Positions 1 through 10,800 of a DNA stretch of 44,973 nt are shown here, in pieces (the first letter of the stretch is position 1; every line of letters starts with the position of its first letter). Source of the DNA: Acidobacteriota bacterium (GTDB taxonomy: Bacteria > Acidobacteriota > Thermoanaerobaculia > Multivoradales > Multivoraceae); NCBI GenBank assembly GCA_021296535.1, contig JAGWAG010000024.1, positions 1 through 44,973 on the forward strand, given 5' to 3'. The position numbers and the translations under genes are program-made. The notes beneath the pieces were generated by a model. That model did not search any database. It saw only the letters and a list, made by a program, of their open reading frames with translations, and was not told the DNA's origin.

Positions 1-1090
1 TGCGGGCCCAGCCGCGCTCCTCGTCGGTGTACTTCATGTCGATCAGGGCTTTGAAGTTGCTATGCGAGATCTCGGACAGCGTGTCGTTGGGCAGCAGGTT
101 GTGGATGCCGCCGAGGAACTCGATCTCCAGCTCCGTCTCCGTCGCGTGGGCGGCGCCCTCGGCCACGAGGACCAGCCGGTCGTAGATGGAGCGCGCGATG
201 TCGATGTCCGGGTGGCGCACGTAGTAGTACGCCTCGGCGAAGGCCGGCACGACGTTCGGGGCGTCGCCGCCGGCGGTGATCACGTGGTGGATGCGCGTGC
301 GGTCGGGCGTGTGCTCCCGCAGCAACTCGGCGCCGTAGTTGAGGATCGCCACCGCGTCGAGTGCGGACCGGCCCGCCTCGGGCGACGCGGCAGCGTGAGC
401 GCTGCGGCCCCGGTAACGGAACTTGGCCGCCACACGGGCGAGGTTCGTCGGATCTCCGGCGGAGTTCACGTCGCCCGGATGCCAGTGGAGGACGGCATCC
501 ACGTCGTCGAACAGTCCGGCCCGAGCCATGAATGCCTTGGCGCCGCCACCCTCCTCGGCGGGCGTTCCGAAGAGCCGCACCGTGCCCCGGATCGCGCCGC
601 TACGGATGCCGTCGGCTACCGCAAGCGCCGCGCCGACGGAACCGGCGCCGAACAGATGGTGTCCGCAGGCATGGCCCCAGTCGGGTCCCTCGCGCGGCGA
701 GCGCGTGGGAACCGCTTCCTGGGACAGCCCCGGCAAAGCGTCGAACTCGGCGAGGATCGCGATGATCGGACCTCCCGAGCCGTAGGACGCGACGAAGCTC
801 GTCGGGATGCCGGCGACCCCGCGCTCAACGCTGAAGCCCTCCTCCTCGACGATCGAGGCGAGCAGGGCCGAGGACTTCGTCTCCTGGTATCCGGGCTCGG
901 CCCAGTCCCAGACCTTGCGCGCCGCGTCCCAGAGCAGGTCGGCCCGCGACGCGACTGCGGCTTCCAGTCCTGTCTTCTCCGCAACGTCGCCAGCCGCACC
1001 GGGCGCAACGCTGACCAACAGCGCGGAAATCGCTACGACGAACGCGCACCGGGAACGCCGGCGCCCCCACAAGCCAACGCTCCTACGCAT
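1..1090 (-). CDS. M20 family amidohydrolase/peptidase (AbgB-like), signal peptide, 3' end truncated by window edge
   Basis: Reverse-strand translation from ATG at 1090: MRRSVGLWGRRRSRCAFVVAISALLVSVAPGAAGD...ILAEFDALPGLSQEAVPTRSPREGPDWGHACGHHLFGAGSVGAALAVADGI...GTPAEEGGGAKAFMARAGLFDDVDAVLHWHPGDVN...; the EFDALPG, GHACGHH and GTPAEEGGGAK motifs are typical of M20 amidohydrolases. Absent from the ORF track because no stop lies in the window. Confidence 0.9.
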   Translation of the reverse strand, partial: MRRSVGLWGRRRSRCAFVVAISALLVSVAPGAAGDVAEKTGLEAAVASRADLLWDAARKVWDWAEPGYQETKSSALLASIVEEEGFSVERGVAGIPTSFVASYGSGGPIIAILAEFDALPGLSQEAVPTRSPREGPDWGHACGHHLFGAGSVGAALAVADGIRSGAIRGTVRLFGTPAEEGGGAKAFMARAGLFDDVDAVLHWHPGDVNSAGDPTNLARVAAKFRYRGRSAHAAASPEAGRSALDAVAILNYGAELLREHTPDRTRIHHVITAGGDAPNVVPAFAEAYYYVRHPDIDIARSIYDRLVLVAEGAAHATETELEIEFLGGIHNLLPNDTLSEISHSNFKALIDMKYTDEERGWAR

Positions 1091-2186
1091 CGAACACGAT
1101 GACCTGCCGCGCCACCTCGCCGCTCTTCAGGTTCTGCAGCGCCTCGTTGATCTGAGAGAACCCGACGCGGTCAGAGATCAGCTCGTCGAGCTTCAGCTTG
1201 CCGGCCAGGTAGAAGTCGACCAGTCGCGGCATGTCGATCCGGAATCGGTTCGAACCCATCACGCAGCCCTGGATGCACTTCGCCTGGAGCATTTCGTGAC
1301 CGGGAATCTCGATGTTCTCGCCAAACGGCACCATGCCGATCACGGTCGCGGTGCCGCCGGGACGCAGCATCGCCCAGGCCTGCTCGGCGGTCACCTTGAG
1401 GCCGATCGCCTCGAAGGCGTACTGGACGCCGCCGCCGGTCAGTTCGAGCACCTGCTCCACCGGGTCACCGGCCGACGCGTCCACCGTGTCCGTCGCGCCG
1501 AACTGCTTCGCCAGTTCCAGCTTCGAAGCCACCCGGTCGACCGCGATAACCCGTCCCGCGCCAGCGAGGTCGGCGCCGTTGATCGTCGACAGGCCGATGC
1601 CGCCGCAACCGATCACCACGACCGTCGAGCCCGGCTCCACCTGGGCCGTCCGGAACGCCGCGCCGACACCCGTCGTTACCGCGCAACCGATGACCGCCGC
1701 CCGGTCGAGCGGCATGTCCTCGCGGACCTTCACGACCGCGTTCTCGTGGACCAGCATCTGCTCGGCGAACGAGGCGAGGTCCGCGAACTGGGAGATCGGG
1801 CGCGGGCCGCCGCCATTGCTGGCCGGCAGCGCCAGTCGCGGCTCCTCTGTTCTCGGCCGCCGGGTCGCCCGCTTGTCGCAGAGCGTCGGCTCGCCGCTCA
1901 TGCAGTACTCGCAGTAGCCGCAGAACACGGACAGACAGGTGATCACGTGGTCGCCCGGCTTGACGTAGCGGACCTCCGAACCGACCTGCTCGACGATCCC
2001 GGCCGCCTCGTGGCCAAGGATCGCGGGCGTTCGGATCGGCCACAGCCCGTCCACGAAGTGCAGATCGCTGTGGCAGACGCCGACCACCGAGCTCCTGATC
2101 AGGATCTCGTGCGGTTCCGGTTTGCTGATCACGACATCGGTGATCTCGAGCGGTTGCCCGACCTCGTGGAATACGGCTGCCTTCAT
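1083..2186 (-). CDS. Zn-dependent alcohol dehydrogenase (MDR superfamily)
   Basis: 367 aa; GVCHSDLHFVDG, GHEAAGIVEQVG, structural-zinc cysteines CGYCEYCMSGEPTLC, Rossmann VVVIGCGGIGLSTINGA. Confidence 0.93.
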   Translation of the reverse strand: MKAAVFHEVGQPLEITDVVISKPEPHEILIRSSVVGVCHSDLHFVDGLWPIRTPAILGHEAAGIVEQVGSEVRYVKPGDHVITCLSVFCGYCEYCMSGEPTLCDKRATRRPRTEEPRLALPASNGGGPRPISQFADLASFAEQMLVHENAVVKVREDMPLDRAAVIGCAVTTGVGAAFRTAQVEPGSTVVVIGCGGIGLSTINGADLAGAGRVIAVDRVASKLELAKQFGATDTVDASAGDPVEQVLELTGGGVQYAFEAIGLKVTAEQAWAMLRPGGTATVIGMVPFGENIEIPGHEMLQAKCIQGCVMGSNRFRIDMPRLVDFYLAGKLKLDELISDRVGFSQINEALQNLKSGEVARQVIVFDA

Positions 2187-2333
2187 GTCTGGAACCCCTC
2201 CTGAATCCGGTGCGGACCCGCGCGTAGCCGCCGGCCCGGCAAGGATCGGCAGGCTATCAGCGGTCCGCCAGCCGTTCGTCCCGCCTCAGCGAACGCGGGA
2301 GCCCCAACGCGCCAGCGATATGCTGCCGCGGCA

Positions 2334-4235
2334 ATGAGACGGCCGATTTTGATCGTCAGCGCCTTGGCCCTTGCCCTCGCCGTGGCGGCTGCGGAAGCGC
2401 AGCGCACGGTCAAACCGGTCCTGCACGGCCGCCATTGGGTGGCGGTGACAGGCAAACCGCTCGCCGCCACGGCCGGCGCCCTGATCTTCGGCCGCGGCGG
2501 CAACGCGGTCGACGCGACGTGCGCCATGCTCGCCGCGACCTCGACGATGTGGGACACCCTGGGCTGGGGCGGCGAGACGCAGGCCTTGATCTTCGACCCG
2601 CACACGCGGGAAGTGATCGGAATCAACGCACTCGGGGTGGCCCCTACTGGCGCCACGGTCGACTTCTACCGCGACCAGGGCCATTTCTACCCGCCGGAGT
2701 ACGGTCCGCTCGCGGCGGTGACGCCGGGCACCCCGGGCGGCCTGATCGTGATGCTCTCCCACTACGGAACGATGAGCCTCGCCGAGGTGCTCGAACCCGC
2801 GATCCAGATGGCGGACGGCTACCCGATCGAGCGAGCGCAGGCCGACAACATGGAACGCCGCAAGGAGATGCTCCAGCAGTGGCCGGATTCGGCGCGGGTG
2901 TTCCTGCCCCACCTGTCGTCGACCGGGGAGGGCGACGGGCGCGCCGCCCCGCGCGCCGGCGAGATCTTCCGCCAGCCGGACCTTCTCGACACCTTGCGCA
3001 AGCTCGTCGACGCGGAAGCCGCCGCCCTCAAGCAGGGCAAGACGCGCGAGCAGGCCCTGGCCGCCGCCTACGACCGCTTCTACCGCGGCGACATCGCCGA
3101 AGAGTTCGTCCGTGGGTCGGAGGAACTGGGCGGGCTCGTGACGATGGCCGACCTCGACCGCTGGCAGGTCCACATCGAGGAACCGGTGCGCACGAACTAC
3201 CGCGGCGTCGACGTCTACAAGCTGACGTCCTGGGTGCAAGGACCCGTCATGCTTCAGGCACTGAACATCCTGGAGAACGCCGATCTGAGGCGAATGGGCT
3301 ACAACTCGGCCCGGTACATCCACACCCTCTACCAGGCGATGAACCTCGCCTTCGCCGACCGCGACTTCTACTACGGCGACCCCTACTACCCGCCCGAGGA
3401 GCCGCTGGAAGGCCTGCTGTCGAAGACTTACGCCCGCGCCCGCTACGAGTCGATCGACTGGGAACACAACGACGAGAACGCCCGTCCCGGCGATCCCTAC
3501 CGGTTCCAGGAGGGTGAGAATCCGTTCCTCGACCTGCTGGAGCAATGGACGCCCATCCCGCCCGCGGCCGACGCCGAGGGCGACCAGGGCTTCCAGCAGG
3601 CGTCGGCCGGCCGACCGCCGCTACCGCGAATGACCTACGACGAGGCCTTCACCGCAGGCACGACCTCGATCCAGGCCGCCGACGCCGACGGCTGGGTCGT
3701 GTCGGTCACCCCCAGCGGCGCCTGGATCCCCGCGGTCATCGCGGGGCGCACCGGCATCGGGATGAGCCAGCGGATGCAGAGCTTCGTGCTCGACCCGGGG
3801 CTCAACCCCTACAACCTGCCGGAACCCGGCAAGCGTCCCCGCGCGACGCTGACCCCGGGCATGGCGCTCCTGGACGGTTCGCCCTACCTGTCCTTCGCGG
3901 TCCAGGGCGGCGACACGCAGGACCAGAACCTGCTCCAGTTCTTTCTCAACGTGGTCGAGTTCGGCATGAACGTTCAGGAAGCCGTCGAAGCGGCGAACAT
4001 CACCAGCCACCAGATGCAGAGTTCCTTCGGCGCGCACGAGTCCCGGCCCGGAGACCTCGACGTCCGCCGGGACGTACCTCCCTGGGTGCGGCAGGAACTC
4101 CGCGACATGGGCTACCGTGTCCGCACGCTCGACCGCACCTCCGGACCGATCACAGCAATCTGGTTCGACCGCGAGAACGGCACGATGTGGGGCGGCGCCA
4201 GCGATTTTGGCGAGGACTACGGCATCGCGTGGTAA
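2334..4235 (+). CDS. Gamma-glutamyltransferase / acylase-like Ntn hydrolase (YwrD-type)
   Basis: 633 aa with N-terminal signal; GGNAVDATCAMLAATSTMWDTLGWGGE; predicted autoprocessing Thr in AGTTSIQAADADGWVVSVTPSGAW; PGKRPRATLTPGMALLDGSPYLSFAVQGGDTQDQNLLQ. Confidence 0.9.
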   Translation: MRRPILIVSALALALAVAAAEAQRTVKPVLHGRHWVAVTGKPLAATAGALIFGRGGNAVDATCAMLAATSTMWDTLGWGGETQALIFDPHTREVIGINALGVAPTGATVDFYRDQGHFYPPEYGPLAAVTPGTPGGLIVMLSHYGTMSLAEVLEPAIQMADGYPIERAQADNMERRKEMLQQWPDSARVFLPHLSSTGEGDGRAAPRAGEIFRQPDLLDTLRKLVDAEAAALKQGKTREQALAAAYDRFYRGDIAEEFVRGSEELGGLVTMADLDRWQVHIEEPVRTNYRGVDVYKLTSWVQGPVMLQALNILENADLRRMGYNSARYIHTLYQAMNLAFADRDFYYGDPYYPPEEPLEGLLSKTYARARYESIDWEHNDENARPGDPYRFQEGENPFLDLLEQWTPIPPAADAEGDQGFQQASAGRPPLPRMTYDEAFTAGTTSIQAADADGWVVSVTPSGAWIPAVIAGRTGIGMSQRMQSFVLDPGLNPYNLPEPGKRPRATLTPGMALLDGSPYLSFAVQGGDTQDQNLLQFFLNVVEFGMNVQEAVEAANITSHQMQSSFGAHESRPGDLDVRRDVPPWVRQELRDMGYRVRTLDRTSGPITAIWFDRENGTMWGGASDFGEDYGIAW

Positions 4236-4304
4236 CTCCCATCGCAGAGGGACAACCAGGCCACCGCGTATGATCCTTCGGCCCTTCGACTCAGGAGACG
4301 ACCC

Positions 4305-7300
4305 GTGAAACGACTACTCGGCCCAGCATCCCTCGCCCTCGCCTTTCTCGCCGCCTGTGGCGTCCCGGGCGACGGTCCGCCCGCCGGTACCGCCGATGTC
4401 GTCGACATCCCCTACACCAAGTACGTCCTCGACAACGGACTGCGCCTGATCGTCCACGAGGACCACAAGGCGCCGATCGTGGCCGTCAACGTCTGGTACG
4501 ACGTCGGCGCCGGCGACGAGAAACCCGGCAAGACCGGCTTCGCGCACCTGTTCGAGCACTTGATGTTCAACGGCAGCGAGCACTTCAACGACGACTACTT
4601 CAAGCCCTTCGACCGGGTCGGCGCCACCGGCATGAACGGGACGACGAACCAGGACCGGACGAACTACTTTCAGGTCGTGCCGACGACTGCGCTCGACATG
4701 GCGCTGTGGATGGAATCCGACCGGATGGGGCACATGCGGGCGGCCGTCGATCAGGCACGGCTCGACGAGCAGCGCGGCGTCGTCCAGAACGAGAAGCGAC
4801 AGGGCGAGAACCAGCCCTACGGCAAGGTCTTCCTGACGATCTTCGAGAACACGTATCCGGACGGCCACCCCTACGACCACTCGACGATCGGCTCGATGGA
4901 GGACCTGAACGCGGCCTCGCTCGCGGACGTGCATGAGTGGTTCGACACCTGGTACGGCGCGGCGAACGCGGTCCTGGTGGTCGCCGGCGACGTCGAGGCC
5001 GAGGACGTGAAGGCGCGGGTCGAGAAGTACTTCGGCCACATCCCCTCCGGGCCGCCTCTGATCAAGACCGACGTCCAGCTCGCGCGCCGCAGCGAACCGA
5101 GCCGGATCATCCTCCAGGACCGGGTTCCGCAGGCCCGGGTCTACAAGGTCTGGAACGTCGCCACGGTGAAGGACGAATCCGTCGATCACCTCTCCCTGGC
5201 CAGCGACGTCCTGAGCGTTGGCAAGAGCTCCCGCCTCTACCGGCGGATGGTCTACGACGACCAGATCGCGACGGACGTCGGGGCATTCGTCCTGGCACGC
5301 GAGTTCGGCAGCATGTTCCTCGTCTTCGCCACCGCCCAGCCGGGACAGGACCTGGCCGAGGTGGAAGCGGTGCTCGAAGAGGAACTCCAGGCCTTCCTCG
5401 CCTCGGGGCCGACGGCGGAAGAACTCGCGCGCGCCCAGGCCAGCCAGCGGGCGAGCTTCATTCGCGGCGTCGAGCGGATCGGCGGCTTCGGCGGCAAGTC
5501 CGACGTGCTCGCCGCGAGCGAGGTCTATCTCGGCAGCCCGGACGGCCACGTGCAGCAGCAGGAGAACCTCCTGACCGCGACCATCTCCGACGTCCACAAC
5601 GCGGCGGTCGAGTGGCTCGACGACGGCGTCCTGACCGTCGAGGTAAGGCCCTACGCCACCTACACAACGATGGACAGCACCCTCGACCGCTCCTCCGGCC
5701 CGCCCGAGGTCACCGAGTTCCCCCAGGCCAGCTTCCCCGCGCGTGAAACCGCGGAACTCGGCAACGGCCTGAAGGTGATCCTGGCACAGCGCGACGCGGT
5801 ACCCGTCGTCAACTTCACCCTGCTGCTCGACGCCGGTTACGCCTCGGACCAGTTCGCCCTCCCCGGCACCGCCCGGATGGCGATGGCGATGCTCGATGAG
5901 GGGACGACATCGCGCGACGCCCTCCAGATCTCGGACGCGCTCGACACCCTGGGCGCGACGCTCGGGGCTGGCTCGAACCTCGACGCCTCGAGCGTCTCGA
6001 TGAGCGCCCTGGTGGAGAACCTGGACGAATCGCTCGACCTGTTCGCCGACGTCGTCCTGAACCCCTCCTTCCCCGAGGCCGAGTTCGATCGCCTGAAACA
6101 GCAGCAGCTCGCCGGGATTGGCCGTGAGAAGGTCCAGCCGGTGTCCATGGCCCAGCGTGTCCTGCCGCGCATCCTCTACGGTGAGGGCCACGCCTACAGC
6201 AATCCCCTGACCGGATCGGGGACCGAGCAGTCGGTGAGTGAACTCAGCCTCGACTCCCTGAGCTCCTTCCACGACACCTGGTTCAAGCCGAACAACGCGA
6301 CGCTCGTCGTCGTCGGCGACATCGCGATGGCCGACCTGCTCCCGGCGATCGAATCCCGCTTCGCGAGCTGGGAGGCGGGCGACGTACCGGCCAAGAACCT
6401 GGCCGAGGTCCCCGCGCAGCCCGAGACGGTCGTCTACCTGATCGACCGGCCCGATTCCGCGCAGTCGATCATCTTCGCCGGCCAGGTAGCGCCCCCGAAG
6501 GGCGATCCCCGGAACCTCCACATCGAAGCGATGAACGACATGTTGGGCGGCGGCTTCACCTCGCGGATCAACCTGAACCTGCGCGAGGACAAGGGCTGGT
6601 CGTACGGCGCCCGGGCGATCCTCCTCGATGCCGCCGGCCAGCGGCCCTACTACGCCTTCGCACCGGTCCAGACGGACCGGACCGCCGAGTCGATGGCCGA
6701 GATCGACAAGGAGATCCGGGGCATCCGCAGCGGCGGCAGCAGGCCGGCAACCGCGGACGAACTGGCCAAGGTGACGGACCAGAACACGCTGACCCTGCCC
6801 GGGCGCTGGGAGACGAACGGCGCGGTGATGGCGAGCCTCATCGAGATGACCCGCTTCAACCTGCCGGACGACTACTGGGACACCTTCGCCGACAACGTGC
6901 GGGGCGTAGGCCTCTCCGATGTCAGCGCCGAGGCGGACCGCGTGCTCCAGCCGGACAACCTGGTCTGGATCGTGGTCGGCGACCGCGTCCGGATCGAGGA
7001 GAAGATCAGAGCGCTGGGCTTAGGTGAGATGAGGTTCCTCGACGCGGACGGGAATCCGGTGGAGGGTCGCCTTCCGGCCAGCGGAGGGTTCGGCGGGCCC
7101 CGGCGAATTCGACCGTTCGGCAATCCTCGGACGCCGTACGTAGCAAGGAAAACCGGGGGGCGTCCGCGATCTCGACCAGGCCATGCCGCGTCGACGACGC
7201 GAACAGCCGTTCCTGCTCGTCGAGCCGCAGAGAATCGGGATCCAGGCTGTCGATGCGGCCGTTGTTCAGGTCGGCGACCACCTCCCCGCTGCCGCCCGCG

Positions 7301-7379
7301 GCGTCCTCCCGCATCTGAATCGCGATCAGGGGCGTCGTCTCGCACTCCAGGTAGCACTTGTCCCACCAGCCGTCGTTGA
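4305..7379 (+). CDS. Tandem M16 family zinc metallopeptidase; last ~100 aa probably read-through
   Basis: GTG start, lipobox-like N-terminus, HXXEH motif GFAHLFEHLMFNGSEH, two M16 domains (GLKVILAQRDAVPVVNFTLLLDAG opens the second). Recognisable homology ends about residue 920 (...GLGEMRFLDADGNPVEG, ~nt 7064); the rest is Arg/Pro-rich and antisense to the next gene. Confidence 0.88.
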   Translation: MKRLLGPASLALAFLAACGVPGDGPPAGTADVVDIPYTKYVLDNGLRLIVHEDHKAPIVAVNVWYDVGAGDEKPGKTGFAHLFEHLMFNGSEHFNDDYFKPFDRVGATGMNGTTNQDRTNYFQVVPTTALDMALWMESDRMGHMRAAVDQARLDEQRGVVQNEKRQGENQPYGKVFLTIFENTYPDGHPYDHSTIGSMEDLNAASLADVHEWFDTWYGAANAVLVVAGDVEAEDVKARVEKYFGHIPSGPPLIKTDVQLARRSEPSRIILQDRVPQARVYKVWNVATVKDESVDHLSLASDVLSVGKSSRLYRRMVYDDQIATDVGAFVLAREFGSMFLVFATAQPGQDLAEVEAVLEEELQAFLASGPTAEELARAQASQRASFIRGVERIGGFGGKSDVLAASEVYLGSPDGHVQQQENLLTATISDVHNAAVEWLDDGVLTVEVRPYATYTTMDSTLDRSSGPPEVTEFPQASFPARETAELGNGLKVILAQRDAVPVVNFTLLLDAGYASDQFALPGTARMAMAMLDEGTTSRDALQISDALDTLGATLGAGSNLDASSVSMSALVENLDESLDLFADVVLNPSFPEAEFDRLKQQQLAGIGREKVQPVSMAQRVLPRILYGEGHAYSNPLTGSGTEQSVSELSLDSLSSFHDTWFKPNNATLVVVGDIAMADLLPAIESRFASWEAGDVPAKNLAEVPAQPETVVYLIDRPDSAQSIIFAGQVAPPKGDPRNLHIEAMNDMLGGGFTSRINLNLREDKGWSYGARAILLDAAGQRPYYAFAPVQTDRTAESMAEIDKEIRGIRSGGSRPATADELAKVTDQNTLTLPGRWETNGAVMASLIEMTRFNLPDDYWDTFADNVRGVGLSDVSAEADRVLQPDNLVWIVVGDRVRIEEKIRALGLGEMRFLDADGNPVEGRLPASGGFGGPRRIRPFGNPRTPYVARKTGGRPRSRPGHAASTTRTAVPARRAAENRDPGCRCGRCSGRRPPPRCRPRRPPASESRSGASSRTPGSTCPTSRR

Positions 7380-7791
7380 CCCGGTACTCCACAAAGTAGA
7401 CGTCGAGCGCCGGCTCGTACCCGATGTGCTGCACGAAGAACCGGCGGATGCGGTCGGCCACCGAGCGGCCCTTCCAGACCCAGCGCCGGTCGGCGTCTAC
7501 CGCGATCGGCGGATAGTGGAACGACATCAGCGCGTCGTCGAAGGCACGGCCGGCGGCCACTGCGCGCGCCAGCGGAACCGGGAAGTACGTGCCGCGCTCA
7601 AGCCGGTCGAGGCGGCTCGGCAGTTCCTCGGCGACGACTGCGATGACAGCGGGCTCCACCGCCGCCTCCGAGTCGGACAGTGCCTGCCGGTCAACCGGCG
7701 CCAGCGGATTGCGGAACCGCGCCTTGTGGGAGAGGAAGATCGAGATTCCGCGCGGCCACAACCGCTCGCAGGCGCGAACCAGGTCGTCCAT
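7006..7791 (-). CDS. Uncharacterised protein (possibly DUF1285-like), immediately downstream of the RND pump gene
   Basis: Likely start MDDLVRACERLWPRG at 7791, ~25 nt after the RND stop; ...FHYPPIAVDADRRWVWKGRSVADRIRRFFVQHIGYEPALDVYFVEYRVNDGWWDKCYLECETTPLIAIQM has native-looking composition. The C-terminus overlaps the M16 ORF antisense. Confidence 0.6.
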   Translation of the reverse strand: MDDLVRACERLWPRGISIFLSHKARFRNPLAPVDRQALSDSEAAVEPAVIAVVAEELPSRLDRLERGTYFPVPLARAVAAGRAFDDALMSFHYPPIAVDADRRWVWKGRSVADRIRRFFVQHIGYEPALDVYFVEYRVNDGWWDKCYLECETTPLIAIQMREDAAGGSGEVVADLNNGRIDSLDPDSLRLDEQERLFASSTRHGLVEIADAPRFSLLRTASEDCRTVEFAGARRTLRWPEGDPPPDSRPRRGTSSHLSPAL

Positions 7792-7816
7792 GGTCTGGGG
7801 TCTCGTGGCCCCGGCT

Positions 7817-10800
7817 CTACCTGCCTCCAGGCTGCGGCAGCGCTTCCGGCTCCCCCGACTGCGAGCCGAACACCATCCAGCGCAGACCACGCTTGAGATC
7901 GTCCACCATCATGTAGGTGCAGGGCACCAGAATCAGGGCAATGCCGGTCACGAACAGCACTCCGAAGCCCAGGCTGAGCGCCATCGGCACCAGCCACTGG
8001 GCCTGGTTCGAACGCTCAAGGATGATCGGCATCAGGCCGAAGAAGGTCGTGAGCGAGGTCAGGATGACCGGCCTGACGCGGCGGGTCACGCCACCCACCA
8101 CGGCGTCGATCAGGCTTCGCCCTTCAGCCCGCAACTGGTTCACCGCATCGATCAGGACCAGCGAGTCGTTGACCACCACGCCGGAGAGCGCCACCAGGCC
8201 GAAGATGCTGAGGAAACTCAGGTCGTAACCCATGATCAGGTGGCCGACGACCGCCCCGAACATGCCGAAGGGCACGGCCGACAGGACAACGAGGGGCTGC
8301 AGATAGCTGCGGAAGGCGATCGCCATCAGGGCGTACATGGCGAGCATGGCGATGACGAGATTCCCGCTCAGCGAAGCCACCGCTTCGGCCTGAGCCTCCT
8401 GCTCGCCGCTGAAGTTGAAGGTCAGCCCGGGCGTGTCGGCCACGACCTCCGGCAGGATGGTCCGGGCCAGGGCGGCGCGAATATCGTTGCCCGTGGTGGC
8501 CGTCGGATCGATGTCGGCCGTGACGGTGACGGTGCGGCGGCCATCGACGCGAAGGATTTCGGTGAACGATCTCCCCGGCCGCACGTACGCCGCCTGGTGA
8601 AGAGGAATCTCGCCGCCGCCCGGAGTGCGAATCAGCAGATTCTCGATCGCGTGGACCGAGTCCCGCTCCTCCCGCGGCAAACGGACATAGACACGCAGTT
8701 CGTCGCGGCCCCGCTGCTGGCGGCTGGCTTCGGCGCCGAAGAAGGCGCCGCGGACCTGGGCCGCCAGGGCTCGCTCCGTCAGCCCCAGCCCCTTCGCGGC
8801 AGGCTTGAGCACGAGGTCGAGTTGCGGCTTGCCGACCTTGAAGCCGTCATCGACGTCGAACACGCCGTTGTACGTCCCCAGCGACGCGGCGACTCGGGCC
8901 GCGGCAGCCTCGAGCGGGGGGGTCTGCGTGTGCTCGAGCTGGACCGAGACCTTGGCCCCTGCCGAGGGACCGTCGTTGAAGTCGAAAGACAACCGGTCGA
9001 CGCCCGAGACCTCGCCGACCTGATCGCGCCAGCGGGCCGTGAACTCCGCCGAGCCGAACTCGCGCTCCGCGTCCGGCACGAGGTGGACCGTCACGACGCC
9101 GACGTGCCCGCCGGTCACGGCGAAGCCCTGACCGGGGCCGAATGCGCCGGTGTCCGCGGTGCCGATCTTCGCCTCGATGCCCCTGAAGACGGTGTCCGGA
9201 ATCGTGCCGTCGCGCCCTGGCCGCATCCGCCCCTCCGCCAGGAGTTCGACGCCGACCTCCTCCGCGGCCCGGGTCACCCGTCGCGCAATCTCGCGAGTAT
9301 CCGCGACCGGCGCCCCGAACGGCAGTTCGATCACGCCGTTCGCGAACTCGCCCTCTATCCGAGGGAAGAAGTTGAACTTGATGTGCCCTCCCGCAACCAC
9401 GCTGACCGCAATGACCAGCGCCGAAAACATGACGGCCACCGTCAGGTAACGGTCGCGGACCAGCCGCCGGACGATGGGCGGAACCTGCCCCGCGATCACT
9501 CGCTCGACCCATTCCGAGAAACGGAGCTGGAGTGCGCCCAACTTCTTGAACGGATTGAGCGAACGCCTCCTCCCTTTCCGGCCTCGCAGCCTGGTCCGTC
9601 CCACATGCCGCAGGTGAGCCGGAAGGATGAACACCGACTCGATCAGGGACAGCAGCAGGACGGGGATGACGATGAACGGGATGTTGCGGAAGAACTTGCC
9701 GGTGATCCCTGGAACCAGGGCCAGCGGGATGAAGGCGATGATCGTCGTGATGACAGCGAAGGTGACCGGCACCAGCACCTCGCGGGTACCGACGATCGCG
9801 GCCTCGAGCCGGTTGTCGCCGCGGCGGTGGTAGAAGATCGCCTCGCCGACGACGACCGCGTCGTCCACCGCGATCCCCAGCACCAGGATGAACGCGAAGA
9901 GCGAGATCATGTTGAGCGACACGCCGAGCATCGGTATGAGGAAGAACGAGCCGCAGAATGAGATCGCGATGCCCAGGCTGACCCAGAAGGCGACCGCCGG
10001 GCGCAGGAAAATGCCCAGCACGGTGACCACCAGCAGCAGTCCGATCAGGCCGTTCTTTCCGAGAATCGACAGCCGGTCGCGGTAGTCCTCCGACTCGTCG
10101 TTCACGATCGCGATTCCCACCGAGTCCGGCAACGTGCCCTGGCGGCGCTCGACCAGGTCGTAGACCGCGGACGAAACCTGGAGCGGCACCTCCTCGCCCA
10201 CGCGGTAGACCTGCAGGTCAATCGCCGGCTGCCCGTTGTAGTACAGCTCCTCGTCCGTCTCCCGGAAGCCGTCGACAACGGTGGCAACGTCGCGCAGGCG
10301 GACCCGAGTGCCGTCGGCCCGGGCGATCAGCGTGATGTCCCTGAACTCCTCGCCGAAGTCGCGCCGTTCGGTCGTGCGGACCAGCACTTCCCCGCCAGAC
10401 GTCTTGACCGCTCCGCCCGGGAGATCGATCGAGGCGGCGCGCACGGCGGTTGAGATCTGCGGCAGCGTAAGGCCGTAGCGCCGCAGGTTGTCCGACGGTA
10501 CCTCGACGCTGATCTCGGGCGGCGGAATACCTGTCTTCTCCACCAGAGTGATCCGCTCGTCCGAGAGCAGCTCGCTCCGGAGCTCCTCCGCGAGACGGTC
10601 AAGCGACTTCAGGTCCACATCCCCGTGGACCAGCAGCGACAGCACCTGTCTGCGGTTCGTCACCAGGGAAATGACCGGACGCTCGGCGTCCTGCGGGAAG
10701 GAGGTGATCCGGTCGACCGTGCTCTTGATGTCGTTGTACGTCCGATCCGGGTTCGCGCTGGTGAGGAGTTCCGCCATCACCGTGCCGACGCCCTCGACCG

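Noticed and set aside
1240-1265. TGGTTCGAA-like string resembling a tRNA T-arm (GGTTCGAACCC)
   Set aside because: It lies inside the alcohol dehydrogenase CDS and no acceptor, D or anticodon stems fold around it.
4314-6521. 735-aa minus-strand ORF
   Set aside because: Mirror ORF of the M16 peptidase; Val/Gly/Arg/Asp-biased, no domain signal.
7589-9961. 790-aa plus-strand ORF rich in His/Arg/Asp/Gly
   Set aside because: Antisense to the RND pump gene; low-complexity composition typical of GC-rich shadow ORFs, with no recognisable motif.
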